This document shows positions 25,853-35,663 of a stretch of 64,000 bases of DNA, piece by piece (within the stretch, counting starts at the first letter, position 1; each line of letters opens with the position of its first letter). A program made the translations under genes and the position numbers. The stretch covers positions 1 to 64,000 of the forward strand of contig NZ_NKCN01000016.1 in assembly GCF_002245535.1 (NCBI RefSeq). Reading direction: 5' to 3'. The DNA is from Mycobacterium lehmannii (lineage in GTDB: Bacteria > Actinomycetota > Actinomycetes > Mycobacteriales > Mycobacteriaceae). Below the pieces are notes generated by a model. The model was not told the origin of the DNA, did not search any database, and saw only the letters and a program-made list of their open reading frames with translations.

Positions 25853-27784
25853 GTGGCCGGCCGCATTCCTGATCGCGACATCGCGGCCATCCGCGACCAG
25901 GTTCGCATCGAGGACGTCGTCGGCGACTACGTGCAGTTGCGGCGCGCGGGCGCGGACTCTCTGAAAGGGCTGTGCCCATTCCACGACGAGAAGTCGCCGT
26001 CGTTTCACGTGCGGCCCAATCACGGCCACTTCCACTGTTTCGGCTGCGGTGAGGGTGGCGACGTCTACGCCTTCGTCCAGAAGATCGAGCACGTCAACTT
26101 CGTCGAGTCGGTCGAACTGCTCGCCGACCGCGTCGGCTACACGATCACCTACACCGGCGCCTCGACCACCAACGTGCAGCGCGACCGCGGCAGCCGCAGC
26201 AGGCTCTTAGCGGCCAACGCGGCAGCCCAGGAGTTCTACGCAACGACGCTGGAGTCCGACGAGGCCGCACCGGCGCGACAGTATTTGATCGAGCGCAACT
26301 TCGACGGCCAGGCGGCCAAGCGGTTCGGCTGCGGCTTCGCGCCGTCTGGCTGGGATACGTTGACAAAGCACCTGCTGCGCAAGGGTTTCGAGTTCAAAGA
26401 GCTCGAGGCGGCCGGCCTGTCCCGGGAAGGCAAACGCGGTCCGATGGACCGCTTCCACCGCCGGCTGCTGTGGCCTATCAGGGCCAGTGGCGGCGAGGTG
26501 ATCGGCTTCGGCGCCCGCCGGATCTTCGACGACGACCCGATGGAAGCCAAGTACGTCAACACCCCCGAAACCGTTCTGTACAAGAAGTCGTCGGTGCTGT
26601 TCGGGCTGGACCTGGCCAAGCGCGACATCGCCAAGGGGCATCAGGCTGTCGTGGTCGAGGGCTACACCGACGTGATGGCGATGCACCTGGCCGGGGTGAC
26701 GACCGCGGTCGCGTCCTGCGGAACCGCGTTCGGCGACGAACACTTGTCGATGCTGCGCCGACTCATGATGGACGACAACTTCTTTCGCGGTGAGTTGATC
26801 TACGTCTTCGACGGCGACGCGGCGGGTCGGGCGGCTGCCATCAAGGCATTCGAGGGGGAACAGAACCTGGCCGGGCAGTCGTTCGTCGCGGTGGCCTCAG
26901 AAGACAAATTGGCTGGGATGGATCCATGCGACATCCGCCTTAATTTCGGCGACGGTGCGCTGCGCGACCTGGTAGCCCGTCGAACACCGTTGTTCGAGTT
27001 CGCAATCCGCACCGCGCTGGCCGAACACGACCTCGACAGCGCCGAGGGGCGGGTCTCCGCCCTGCGCCGGTGCGTGCCGATGGTGGCCCGCATCAAAGAG
27101 CCGATGCTGCGCGACGAGTACGCGCGGCGGCTGACCGGATGGGTGGGCTGGGCCGACGAGGCGCAGGTACTGGCCCGAGTGCGCGAGGAAGCGCAGAAGC
27201 GGGGGATGCCCGAACGCGGCGGTCGCAGGCGCGCCGCGAGCGATCAGACGCAGCCACGAAGGTCGCGTACCCCCGACCCGGGCTCGCGGCCCGACCCCGC
27301 AGACCCGACGCTGTGGCCGCAGCGCGAGGCGCTCAAGGCCGCGCTGCAGTATCCCGCGCTGGCGGGGCCGGTGTTCGATTCGCTGACGGTCGAAAGCTTC
27401 ACGCACCCGGGCTACGCCGCGGTGCGCTCGGCCATCGACGCCGCCGGCGGCACGTCGACCGGCCAGTCCGGCGCGGAGTGGATCGAGACGATTCGAACGC
27501 ATACCGAGACGCCGGCCGCGGCGAGCCTGGTCAACGAACTCGGGGTGGAAGCCATCAACGTCGACGACGACGAGCGGTTACCGCGCTACATCGGCGGAGT
27601 GTTGGCCCGGTTGCAGGAAGTCTGGGTCGGCCGCCAGATCGCCGAGGTCAAGTCCAAGCTGCAGCGCATGTCCCCGGTCGAGCAGGGCGACGAGTACCAC
27701 GCATTGTTCGGGGACCTGGTCGCGATGGAGGCGTATCGGCGCAGCCTGCTCGAGCAGGCCAGCGGAGACGACATCTCTGCGTAG
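25853..27784 (+). CDS. dnaG: DNA primase DnaG
   Basis: Replicative primase of 643 residues that makes RNA primers on the lagging strand. An N-terminal zinc ribbon (CPFHDEKSPSFHV ... HCFGCGEGGD) is followed by the catalytic TOPRIM core with VVEGYTDVMAMH and YVFDGDAAGRAA. A C-terminal helicase-binding domain comes after an Arg-rich linker (about 450-480). Start GTG 25853 gives MAGRIPDRDIAAIRDQ, the family N-terminus. Confidence 0.96.
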   Translation: MAGRIPDRDIAAIRDQVRIEDVVGDYVQLRRAGADSLKGLCPFHDEKSPSFHVRPNHGHFHCFGCGEGGDVYAFVQKIEHVNFVESVELLADRVGYTITYTGASTTNVQRDRGSRSRLLAANAAAQEFYATTLESDEAAPARQYLIERNFDGQAAKRFGCGFAPSGWDTLTKHLLRKGFEFKELEAAGLSREGKRGPMDRFHRRLLWPIRASGGEVIGFGARRIFDDDPMEAKYVNTPETVLYKKSSVLFGLDLAKRDIAKGHQAVVVEGYTDVMAMHLAGVTTAVASCGTAFGDEHLSMLRRLMMDDNFFRGELIYVFDGDAAGRAAAIKAFEGEQNLAGQSFVAVASEDKLAGMDPCDIRLNFGDGALRDLVARRTPLFEFAIRTALAEHDLDSAEGRVSALRRCVPMVARIKEPMLRDEYARRLTGWVGWADEAQVLARVREEAQKRGMPERGGRRRAASDQTQPRRSRTPDPGSRPDPADPTLWPQREALKAALQYPALAGPVFDSLTVESFTHPGYAAVRSAIDAAGGTSTGQSGAEWIETIRTHTETPAAASLVNELGVEAINVDDDERLPRYIGGVLARLQEVWVGRQIAEVKSKLQRMSPVEQGDEYHALFGDLVAMEAYRRSLLEQASGDDISA

Positions 27785-27848
27785 CCCCCGGTAACGCGAT
27801 ATGGTGGGCGCGCTATACAACCGTGGGAACGGTCAGGAAGGCGTGCAC

Positions 27849-28142
27849 GTGACATCGACCAACAACCGGACGCGACGGTTCATCGCCGCAGGCGCGTTAG
27901 CGGTGGCCGCGGTCGCTGCGCCGCTCGCAGCCTCCGCGCTGTCTGAATCCAATGCGGACCCGCAGCCGCTCAGCCAGTGCCTGGCGTGGTTCGGGAACAA
28001 GGAGGACGGTCGTTGCCTGGGCGTTTCCAACGGCAACGGCATCAACGTCGGCACGCCCGATTTCGGGCTCAACCAGAGTCAGACCGGCGTCAACACGGGT
28101 CCGCTGGTTCCGGGCCAGACGATCACCGATCCCTACCGTTAA
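27849..28142 (+). CDS. Small secreted protein, unknown function
   Basis: Protein of 97 residues with an Arg-Arg start and hydrophobic signal region (RRFIAAGALAVAAVAAPLAA). The mature part of about 70 residues has a single Cys pair (CLAWFGNKEDGRC) and a Gly/Asn/Thr-rich tail ending DPYR. AGGAAGG at 27835-27841 lies 7 nt before the GTG, and a TATACA box sits 20-25 nt further upstream. Function not recognised. Its stop overlaps the convergent neighbour by 4 bp. Confidence 0.75.
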   Translation: MTSTNNRTRRFIAAGALAVAAVAAPLAASALSESNADPQPLSQCLAWFGNKEDGRCLGVSNGNGINVGTPDFGLNQSQTGVNTGPLVPGQTITDPYR

Positions 28143-28393
28143 CGGACCTTTCTCACCTGCGCGGTCTCGGGGCCGATGATCTCGGTTCCGTTGTCGATCT
28201 CGGTCAACTTGATCATCGGTGGATCCGGTGACACCCGATCGGCGATCTTGCGCCGTCCGGCGTCGAGCACGGCTTTCGCCGCGGGGCTCTCGGTGACCGC
28301 CTTGTAGGTGCCGGCGATCTGCTCATATCGGCGGCGGCCGGCCTTCGAGCCAAGTACATAGCCGACACCCAATACGACGAAATACCCGATCAC
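28139..28393 (-). CDS. Small conserved protein with N-terminal membrane segment, Rv2342-like
   Basis: Protein of 84 residues beginning MIGYFVVLGVGYVLGSKAGR, a short membrane helix followed by a basic stretch in the style of YtxH-like proteins. A hydrophilic helix follows. GTG 28393 is preceded by GGAAGGGA about 5 nt upstream and gives the length recalled for Rv2342 (85), at the same position after dnaG. Function unknown. Confidence 0.75.
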   Translation of the reverse strand: MIGYFVVLGVGYVLGSKAGRRRYEQIAGTYKAVTESPAAKAVLDAGRRKIADRVSPDPPMIKLTEIDNGTEIIGPETAQVRKVR

Positions 28394-28540
28394 AGGGTCC
28401 CTTCCAGACGACGGTGCGTTGCGTTCCATCCTGCCTCACGTACCTGAGAGCGCGACCGGTGGCGGCGTATTGGCGGCGCCGCCGACACGTAAGCTAGAGT
28501 CAACCCCCGTCCCGCACACAGCGCGATGGCGGGAGAGCAG

Positions 28541-28613
<73 letters not shown>

Positions 28614-28686
28614 CAACACCACCACTTTCGGCTTCGCAACCGTGTCGGGCCAACCCATCTCACCTCGCGCAGCGCATGATGGGCGG

Positions 28687-29058
28687 ATGGCTGATGCAGG
28701 CATCTGGATCGCGTGGGGTATTCCCACCCGCGGACGCGAAGTGCAAGCACTCGAACTTTTCCGGGAGTCCCTCGAGGGCTACGGCGCCCAGCTTCTGCGC
28801 GATGGGGCGATCGAGCGCTACGACGTCGCCGTGCTGCGTCCACAGAGTATGCAGCTGGGCGGCTTCGTCTTGATCCAAGGGTCGCCAGAGCAGATCGACA
28901 CGCTGCGTCGAGACGAGGACTTTCAGCGGTTCGTGACTCAGGTCCAGCTGGTCGCCGACAGCGTCGGAATGGTCGACGCGTGGGTGAACGACGGCCTCGG
29001 TGAGGCGTTCGATCTGTATGAGAAAGCGCTACGCAAGGGCGGCCTTCTGGCCCCATAG
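28687..29058 (+). CDS. Conserved hypothetical protein, possible dimeric alpha/beta barrel
   Basis: Cytoplasmic protein of 123 residues beginning MADAGIWIAWGIPTRGREVQ. The pattern of an initial beta strand, GREVQALELFRESLEGYG, a strand with GGFVLIQGSPEQIDTLRRDEDF and a final VDAWVNDG resembles ferredoxin-like (ABM/EthD-type) folds. There are no cofactor motifs. It stands alone between tRNA-Asn and the DUF4185 gene. Confidence 0.75.
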   Translation: MADAGIWIAWGIPTRGREVQALELFRESLEGYGAQLLRDGAIERYDVAVLRPQSMQLGGFVLIQGSPEQIDTLRRDEDFQRFVTQVQLVADSVGMVDAWVNDGLGEAFDLYEKALRKGGLLAP

Positions 29059-29218
29059 GTGATAGCTCCTCCGTGAACCCGTAACGCAAAACCCCTACAC
29101 GGCGATGACTGCACTGACAGTTGTTGCGAATGGGACATCTGCCGGTTTTGCTGTACACCCCCCATAACTGCTATTACATTGCTTCGACGGGGCGGGGGAT
29201 TTTCTTCGGAGGGCAAAC

Positions 29219-31588
29219 ATGGGCGCAGCAAGGTACGTCGGCCGTGTCGGGGGGCTGGCCGTCGCGATGGGAGTTGGTACCGCGATCGCCGTGGGACACG
29301 GCTACGCAGTGGCCGACACCACCGACTCGCCATCGGACAACTCCTCTAAGTCGGAGTCCGCGAGCAGCGCAACCGGCGCCAGCGGCGGGACGGGTACCGC
29401 GACCGGGTCCGCGACGTCAGGCAACGGTGCGACGGCCTCCACGACGGGGTCGACGTCCACGGCGGGGTCGACTTCGACGTCCACCTCGACCTCGGCGGGA
29501 ACCGACAAAGACGACAAAGTTGACAAAGACGACGACAAAGACGAGGAGGCGTCCGACTCGACGACGCGGACCCGCACGGTCACCGGCGGGGTGACGGTCA
29601 GCGCCCAGACCAATACGGGATCCTCGCGCAACAACGCCGAGGAGGAAACCGAGGACGAGAAGGCAGCGACTCCGACGGCGGAAGCACCGAAGCCGATGTC
29701 GACACCGACAGCCGAGCCCACCGTGACTGCGACCCCGGAGCCCACGGCCACACCGACGGCCGAGCCGACCCCGAAACCAACGGCCGAGCAAACCCCGGTA
29801 CCGACGCCCGAGCCGACAGCGACGCCGGCTCCTGAGCCGTCGCCAACACCCTCCGCCGAGCCGAAGCCGACCGCCGAGGCGGGAAAGGACTCCGACACCG
29901 GCGAAGCGGACCCGTCGTCGCAACCGAAGCCCGACGCAACCTCGAAAACTTCCGCCCAACAAGCCGGCACCGCGACCGACACGGATGCCACGCAGTCGCT
30001 TTCCGATCCCGCCGCGGCGGTGCAGGAAACGGGGAACTACGTCGTGTTCGCCGATGCCCGATCACTGGCGACGACGACGATGAACAACGCCTCGCCGTTG
30101 ATGCTCGCCTACCAGCCGACGGCCGTGACGCCGGCGGCTCCTGCGAACCTGTTCACCGCCGTGACGAATCTGGTCACCAACACGATCAACTGGATCCTCA
30201 ACCCGCTGGCAGGCACGGTGCCGTCGTCACCTGCGCAGCCGCCGCTGATTTGGGGCCTGCTCGCGTTCGCGCGTCGTGAGTTCGAGAACTTCTTCGCGGC
30301 GCTGTCGGGCCGGCCCTCCACCACGCCGACGGTGATGACCCCGACGCTGATGGTCGAAGACGCCCCGATGGCCAGGATGGCGCTGATGGCCGCCGAACCC
30401 TTCACTCCGCTGTACTCACCGTTCCCCAACCCGCAGGTGAGTCCGTCGACGCAGTTCGTCTCCTGGGTCACGGGTCCTTGGTCGTACCCCGGCAATCCGC
30501 TCATGGCCAACACCGTCGACCGCTTCTCGGTCGGCGGCACCGACCTCGGCATCATGTGGGACAACGGAATTGAGGACGACCCCACCACTCCGGAAAACGA
30601 ACATCAGGTCCTGATCGCGTTCGGCGACACGTTCTTCGACGGCAACATGTCGCAGGACTGGCGGTCCAACACCATCATGCGCACCTCCGACTGGTACCTC
30701 GCCAACGGGATGGAGATCCCCGACGGGGAGTGGTACAACGGCAACATGTTCGGTGGCGCGCCGCTGGGCCCCGACGGATTCCCGACTCGAGCCAGGCAGG
30801 TCATCTTCCCCGAAGGTCTGCCCGCCGGGATCACCCTGATCCCCACCGCGGGAATCTCGGTGCCCGTGGAAGACTCCAAGTACGGCGCGATCCAATACGT
30901 GAGTTTCATGTCGGTGACCCAGTGGGGCGCACCCGGCACCTGGACAACGAACTACTCGGCGATCGCCTGGTCCGACGACAACGGCGAAACCTTCCATGTC
31001 GCACCGGAAACCGTTCGCTACAACCAGCCGTGGACCGGCAACCAGAACTTCCAGCAGATGGCGTTCGTCCGGCCCGGCGACGGTTATGTCTACGCGTACG
31101 GCACCCCCAACGGCCGTCAGGGCGCGGCTTACCTGGCACGGGTGCCCGAGCAAGACATTCTGGACCTGAGCAAGTACGAGTACTGGAACGGCAGCAGTGC
31201 CTGGGGCGGGGCCCCGGCCGGCTGGGTCAAGGGCAACCCTGCCGCAGCCACGTACGTGTTCGGTGTCGAGCAAGGCGCCTGCGGTGCCACCTACGCAGGC
31301 AACCAGGTCAGCGAAATGTCTGTGCAGTACAACAAACAACTGAACAAGTACGTGGTCCTGCACGGCGACCAGTTCAACAACATCGTGATGCGGACGTCGG
31401 ACACGCCACAGGGCGCATGGTCGGGCCCGAAGGTGTTGATGAACCAGCAGCCCGGCGGCATCTACGCACCCATGATGCATCCCTGGTCGCCGTCGACCCA
31501 GGGCACGGGCACCGACCTGTACTGGAACCTGTCGGAGTGGAACTCCTACAACGTCATGATGATGAAGACCGACCTGAGCAAGGTGTGA
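29219..31588 (+). CDS. Secreted DUF4185 protein with long Thr/Pro/Glu-rich region
   Basis: Protein of 789 residues. The N-terminal signal region (MGAARYVGRVGGLAVAMGVG to YAVADT) is followed by about 230 low-complexity residues with repeated TPTAEPT/TPEPTAT units, probably a cell-wall-spanning stalk. The C-terminal half (about 405-789) is a DUF4185 domain with VLIAFGDTFFDGNM, SNTIMRTSDW, and later VLHGDQFNNIVMRTSD, a glycosidase-like propeller type. GGAGGG 5 nt before the ATG is a strong RBS. The next gene starts 1 bp after the stop. Confidence 0.85.
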   Translation: MGAARYVGRVGGLAVAMGVGTAIAVGHGYAVADTTDSPSDNSSKSESASSATGASGGTGTATGSATSGNGATASTTGSTSTAGSTSTSTSTSAGTDKDDKVDKDDDKDEEASDSTTRTRTVTGGVTVSAQTNTGSSRNNAEEETEDEKAATPTAEAPKPMSTPTAEPTVTATPEPTATPTAEPTPKPTAEQTPVPTPEPTATPAPEPSPTPSAEPKPTAEAGKDSDTGEADPSSQPKPDATSKTSAQQAGTATDTDATQSLSDPAAAVQETGNYVVFADARSLATTTMNNASPLMLAYQPTAVTPAAPANLFTAVTNLVTNTINWILNPLAGTVPSSPAQPPLIWGLLAFARREFENFFAALSGRPSTTPTVMTPTLMVEDAPMARMALMAAEPFTPLYSPFPNPQVSPSTQFVSWVTGPWSYPGNPLMANTVDRFSVGGTDLGIMWDNGIEDDPTTPENEHQVLIAFGDTFFDGNMSQDWRSNTIMRTSDWYLANGMEIPDGEWYNGNMFGGAPLGPDGFPTRARQVIFPEGLPAGITLIPTAGISVPVEDSKYGAIQYVSFMSVTQWGAPGTWTTNYSAIAWSDDNGETFHVAPETVRYNQPWTGNQNFQQMAFVRPGDGYVYAYGTPNGRQGAAYLARVPEQDILDLSKYEYWNGSSAWGGAPAGWVKGNPAAATYVFGVEQGACGATYAGNQVSEMSVQYNKQLNKYVVLHGDQFNNIVMRTSDTPQGAWSGPKVLMNQQPGGIYAPMMHPWSPSTQGTGTDLYWNLSEWNSYNVMMMKTDLSKV

Positions 31589-31589
31589 C

Positions 31590-32066
31590 GTGTTGAGAGT
31601 CGTGCTCGTCGGCATGCTGATCCCTCTGATCAGTGCCCCCGTCGCGTGCGCAGAACCCGGTCAGCCGCCAGGTCCGCCGCCGCAGACCGGTCAGTGCACC
31701 GCCGATCTCGAGGGCGCCATGACGCAGGTGCCTGGCACGGACACCCTGTCGGTGTGCCGGGGTGGCGCGTGGCAGGACGTGATCGGTCCGCAGCCGCCCG
31801 CCGACCGCTGGGTGAGCCAGGCGTCTCCGCTGAAACTGCACGGACAGGGCATGCGCAATCCGGACATGGCCGCGGGCAAATGGATTGGGACGCCGCGGGA
31901 TTCGAGCACGACGTGCCGCGCACAGCAGCAGGTCGTCGTCAGCCCCGGTGAGCTCAGTACGCCGACCGCCGTCGAAGCCAACCCGGGTCAACCGCTACAC
32001 TTCGACGTGCCCCCGAGGATGTTCTTGATCGAACTGAGCGGCGACTGCGTGTGGACGCGTAGCTGA
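31590..32066 (+). CDS. Small secreted protein downstream of DUF4185 gene
   Basis: Protein of 158 residues with a signal peptide (MLRVVLVGMLIPLISAPVACA). The mature protein begins with a Pro/Gly-rich segment and holds four Cys (QCTADL, SVCRGG, TTCRAQ, GDCVWTRS) that could form two disulfides. GTG 31590 lies 1 bp after the stop of the DUF4185 gene, so the two are an operon and may act together outside the cell. Function not recognised. Confidence 0.75.
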   Translation: MLRVVLVGMLIPLISAPVACAEPGQPPGPPPQTGQCTADLEGAMTQVPGTDTLSVCRGGAWQDVIGPQPPADRWVSQASPLKLHGQGMRNPDMAAGKWIGTPRDSSTTCRAQQQVVVSPGELSTPTAVEANPGQPLHFDVPPRMFLIELSGDCVWTRS

Positions 32067-32074
32067 GCCCCCCG

Positions 32075-32383
32075 TCAGGGCCCGCAGAAGATGGGCGTCC
32101 CGGTGAACAGGTCCCTACCGCAGATCGCACCGGGCGCCGGCGGAGGCGCCGGATAGAGGCGACCGCTCTCGTCGATCAGGTCGTTGCCCTGATACCGATA
32201 CTGGTGGCAGACGTTCCAATCCCAGTCAAGCGTTCGGTTCGATGCCGCCGACGGAGGAGTCTGACCGGGACACCAGCTGAACCAGTAGTAGTCGGCCCCG
32301 GCCGCACTTGCCAAACCCAGCCCGGCTAGCGCCATGCCGCTGGAAACCGCTGCCATTGCGGCGAATCGCAATAAGGCCTTCAT
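32075..32383 (-). CDS. Small secreted protein, unknown function
   Basis: Protein of 102 residues with a signal peptide (MKALLRFAAMAAVSSGMALA, cleavage near SAAGA-D). The mature part is rich in Trp, Tyr and Cys (YYWFSWCPGQTPP, NVCHQYRYQGND, ICGRDLFTGTPIFCGP), with four Cys suggesting two disulfides. It is convergent with the preceding gene, 8 bp apart. I do not recognise the family beyond a mycobacterial exported protein. Confidence 0.72.
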   Translation of the reverse strand: MKALLRFAAMAAVSSGMALAGLGLASAAGADYYWFSWCPGQTPPSAASNRTLDWDWNVCHQYRYQGNDLIDESGRLYPAPPPAPGAICGRDLFTGTPIFCGP

Positions 32384-32477
32384 GATCGCATCCTTTGCCT
32401 CACGGCACCGCCGCGTCGGCGGTGCCTATGCGGTCAAGTACACGGCCGTCCCGCTGCTACCGATCCCAAGAACCCCG

Positions 32478-34451
32478 TTACTTCGGCTCGATGGTGCCCG
32501 AGCTGATCGCGTCCTGCTCGGTGTGCTCGTCGGCGTCGGGAATGCGCTCGGGATGCAGCATCTCCGCATAACGCAACTGTTCGGGTATGCCGAAGCCGTC
32601 GACGAGGAGTTCGGCGTACGGGCGTAGTGTCCGGCAGCGTTCGTTGATCCCACGGGTGACGGCCTTCGCGCGTTCGGTCGAGATGAACCTGTGCTCGATG
32701 AACCACGCCCGGTCCTTTTCGATCACCGACAGCGCGTACAGATCGCACACCATGTTCAGGATCTTGCGGGCCTCGTCGTCCTCGCACGCATCGATGCCCG
32801 CAACGAACGCTTCGAGGATCACCCGGTCGATGTGGGCCTGGGCGCTGTGCAGCACATGGTCCTGCACCGCGTTGAAGGCGTCGAACTCGCTCATCTCCTT
32901 CGACTTACCCTGCAACCGGCGCGCCACCGTGGAGATCATGTATTCCTCGCGGTCCTCGAACATCTTGACCTGAGTGCCGCGGTTGAACAGGCTGCCTTCC
33001 TCCTCGTTGTCCTGCCGGGTATCGAGGATGGTCTGCATGATCGTCTCGGCCGCAGTGCGTTTCAGCACCCGTTCACCGGCGAAGTTCGCGGCGAACCGCA
33101 CCCATTCGACCGGGCTCATGCTCTTGACGTCGTCGGCGTAGGCGGTGAGCAGCTGCTTGGCCACCAACTGTGTGAGCACGTGGTTGTCGCCCTCGAAGGT
33201 GGTGAACACGTCGGTGTCGGCCTTCAACGCGATCAGACGGTTCTCGGCCATGTAGCCCGCGCCGCCGCACGCCTCGCGCGCCTCCTGGATCGCGCGGGTG
33301 GCGTGCCAGGTGTTGGCGGCTTTCAAACCGGCTGCGCGGGCCTCGAGCTCGCGCTGCTCCTCCGGATCGGGTTCCTCGGCGCTCTGCAGGTCGTGGCATT
33401 TGGCGACGAGTTCGTTCTGCGCGAACTGCAGCGCATACGATTCGGCGATCAGCGGCAGCAGGCGGCGTTGGTGCACGAGGTAGTCCATGACGAGTACCTC
33501 GTCCCCGTCACCAGGCGCCTCGAACTGCCTGCGCTGCAACGCATATCGCGTGGCGATGTCGAGCGCGACGCGGGCTGCGGCCGCGGCGCTGCCGCCGACG
33601 GTGACGCGGCCGCGGACGAGGGTGCCGAGCATGGTGAAAAACCGGCGGCCGGGGTTCTCGATCGGCGAGCTGTACGTGCCGTCGGGCGCGACGTCGCCGT
33701 ACTTGTTGAGAAGGTTCTCGCGCGGGACGCGGACCCGGTCGAACTGGATCCGGCCGTTGTCCACGCCCGGCAGGCCACCCTTGTAATGGCAGTCCGACGT
33801 GGTCACGCCCGGCAGGTCGTTGCCCTCCTCGTCGCGGATCGGGACCAACACGCAGTGCACACCGTGCCCTTCACCATCGGGGGTGATCAGTTGGGCGAAA
33901 ACAGCGGCGATGCCGGCAGTTTCGGCGGCACCCCCGATGTAGTCCTTGCGCGCGGTCGGCGTGGGGGAGTCGACCACGAACTCCTGGGTTGCCGGGTCGT
34001 AGGTCGCGGTGGTCTCCAGCGCCTGCACGTTGCTGCCGTGACCGGTCTCGGTCATCGCGAAGCAGCCGAGAAGCTCGCAATCGATGATCGGCTTGACGTA
34101 CTTCTCGTGATGTCGCTCGGTGCCGAGGTTCTCCACGGCCCCGCCGAACAACCCCCACTGCACACCGGCTTTCACCATCAGCGACAGATCGCTCATCGCC
34201 AACATCTCGATCTGCGTGACTGCCGCACCGACATCGCCGTTGCCGCCGTGCTCTTTTTTGAAGCCGTCCTCGGCGGCACCCATAGCCGCCATGATCTTGA
34301 GCTGCTCCGCCACCTTCGTACGGGCGATGACAGTGTTGGGGGTGTAGTGCGGTCGGAAGACCTCGCTGGAGAGCTCCGCACGCATCCGGTTCTTCACATC
34401 GCGCCAACGTCCGTCGAGCGCATTGCGCAGATGTTCGGCAGTGGTGGTCAT
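32478..34451 (-). CDS. Acyl-CoA oxidase/dehydrogenase-like flavoprotein
   Basis: Protein of 657 residues, the length of acyl-CoA oxidases rather than of ordinary 380-400-residue acyl-CoA dehydrogenases. It carries FAMTETGHGSNVQALETTATYD (read in parts, the acyl-CoA oxidase signature), DYIGGAAETA, FTTFEGDNHVLTQLVAKQLL and REACGGAGYMAENRL near the FAD region. It is likely to perform the first oxidation step of fatty acid beta-oxidation. A TACCGT box (34458-34463) ends 6 nt before the ATG, so the transcript is probably leaderless. It is divergent from the VIT-family gene. Confidence 0.88.
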   Translation of the reverse strand: MTTTAEHLRNALDGRWRDVKNRMRAELSSEVFRPHYTPNTVIARTKVAEQLKIMAAMGAAEDGFKKEHGGNGDVGAAVTQIEMLAMSDLSLMVKAGVQWGLFGGAVENLGTERHHEKYVKPIIDCELLGCFAMTETGHGSNVQALETTATYDPATQEFVVDSPTPTARKDYIGGAAETAGIAAVFAQLITPDGEGHGVHCVLVPIRDEEGNDLPGVTTSDCHYKGGLPGVDNGRIQFDRVRVPRENLLNKYGDVAPDGTYSSPIENPGRRFFTMLGTLVRGRVTVGGSAAAAARVALDIATRYALQRRQFEAPGDGDEVLVMDYLVHQRRLLPLIAESYALQFAQNELVAKCHDLQSAEEPDPEEQRELEARAAGLKAANTWHATRAIQEAREACGGAGYMAENRLIALKADTDVFTTFEGDNHVLTQLVAKQLLTAYADDVKSMSPVEWVRFAANFAGERVLKRTAAETIMQTILDTRQDNEEEGSLFNRGTQVKMFEDREEYMISTVARRLQGKSKEMSEFDAFNAVQDHVLHSAQAHIDRVILEAFVAGIDACEDDEARKILNMVCDLYALSVIEKDRAWFIEHRFISTERAKAVTRGINERCRTLRPYAELLVDGFGIPEQLRYAEMLHPERIPDADEHTEQDAISSGTIEPK

Positions 34452-34552
34452 GTCTCGACGGTAGCCGTCCGCGGGCCACCGCAAACTGTGATGTGGTAAA
34501 CCCAGGCAATCCTCACTGGACCAGGCCATATCCGTGGCGTTGAATCGTCGGT

Positions 34553-35266
34553 ATGACCGCCCCGACCGGAGTGCCACACACCTCGACGCACCGGCACGCC
34601 GATGTCACAGGCGGCTGGCTGCGCGCCGCGACCTTCGGCGCCATGGACGGCCTCGTCAGCAACACCGCCCTCATCGCCGGTGTCGCCGCTGCGGCCGACG
34701 CGGACACCGTTGTCATCAGCGGCGTTGCCGGGCTATTAGCCGGTGCGTTTTCGATGGCGCTGGGGGAGTACACCTCGGTCACCACCGCCAACGAACAAAT
34801 CGAATCCGAGGTCCTGGTCGAGCGACGAGCCTTTCGCAAGCACCCACAGGCCGAGAAGGCGGAGCTGGTGACGATGTTGATGGACATGGGCATGACCCGT
34901 GAAACCGCGGTCAAGGCCACCGATGAGGTGCATCGCGACGAGCACCGGGCCCTGAACTTCCACCTCGTCCAGGAGTTGGGCGTCGACCCCCGGGAGAAGC
35001 CCTCGCCGTGGGTCGCGGCAGGGTCGTCGTTCCTGATGTTCACGCTCGGAGCGATCATCCCGCTGATCCCATACCTGCTCGGCTTCAGCTCGCTGTGGGC
35101 AGGGCTGGCGTGTGGTGGTGTGGGCCTGCTCGTCGCGGGTGGCGTGGCCGCGCGTTTCACCGGGCGACCGATCTGGTTCGCCTCTCTACGTCAGCTGGCT
35201 TTCGGGACTCTGGCCATCGCGGCGACCTATGTCGTCGGACTGTTGGTGGGCACGACCGTCACGTGA
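34553..35266 (+). CDS. VIT1/CCC1-family transporter
   Basis: Membrane protein of 237 residues of the vacuolar iron transporter family, which exports or stores Fe2+/Mn2+. It has WLRAATFGAMDGLVSNTALI, GLLAGAFSMALGEYTSVTT and, in the cytosolic helical part, ERRAFRKHPQAEKAEL and HRDEHRALNFH. Three further membrane segments lie in the C-terminal third. The divergent neighbour is an acyl-CoA oxidase and no metal regulator is adjacent, so the substrate is inferred from family only. Confidence 0.88.
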   Translation: MTAPTGVPHTSTHRHADVTGGWLRAATFGAMDGLVSNTALIAGVAAAADADTVVISGVAGLLAGAFSMALGEYTSVTTANEQIESEVLVERRAFRKHPQAEKAELVTMLMDMGMTRETAVKATDEVHRDEHRALNFHLVQELGVDPREKPSPWVAAGSSFLMFTLGAIIPLIPYLLGFSSLWAGLACGGVGLLVAGGVAARFTGRPIWFASLRQLAFGTLAIAATYVVGLLVGTTVT

Positions 35267-35270
35267 GCGA

Positions 35271-35286
35271 AGCGGTTCGCACCGCT
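35271..35286 (+). terminator. Short hairpin after the VIT gene
   Basis: AGCGGT-TCGC-ACCGCT is a perfect 6-bp stem with a 4-nt loop starting 5 nt after the stop codon. It has no T tract, like many proposed mycobacterial terminators. Confidence 0.45.
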
Positions 35287-35663
35287 ACTCGTCTCGCAGA
35301 ATCGGCGCGAGCGTCGCAAGACCCTTGATCTTCCCTGACGCTTCAGCCGGTGTCCGCGACCGCTGTCCTCGCTGAATAACCGGGCGGTCCAGGATCTGCA
35401 TCCGCTGTGAGTGAAGCAGCTGATGAACCCCCCGTGGTTCACACCCGCCGGCCGAATGGCCCGCTGCCAGGCGACCCAAGTGCTGCTGAACATGTTCGGA
35501 GACTGCGATATTCGCAGATGCGGCAGTCGCGGGTCACCGCCTGAGTTCAAACCGCGAGATTGTATTCCGGCGGGCTCCCACTCGTCGAACTCCTGCTGCT
35601 CGAATGCGGCTTCGCGACGAAGCAGGCATCAGCTGTCGCCGACGGTGACCTCTCCTTTGCTGG
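35287..35663. other. Intergenic stretch without recognised gene
   Basis: Nearly 380 bp between the VIT gene and the convergent marR gene. On the minus strand an open frame of 64 codons (35285-35479) encodes a basic peptide ending IKGLATLAPILRDE, without a convincing start or RBS. It could be a gene remnant. The + strand frames look random. I assign nothing here. Confidence 0.5.
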
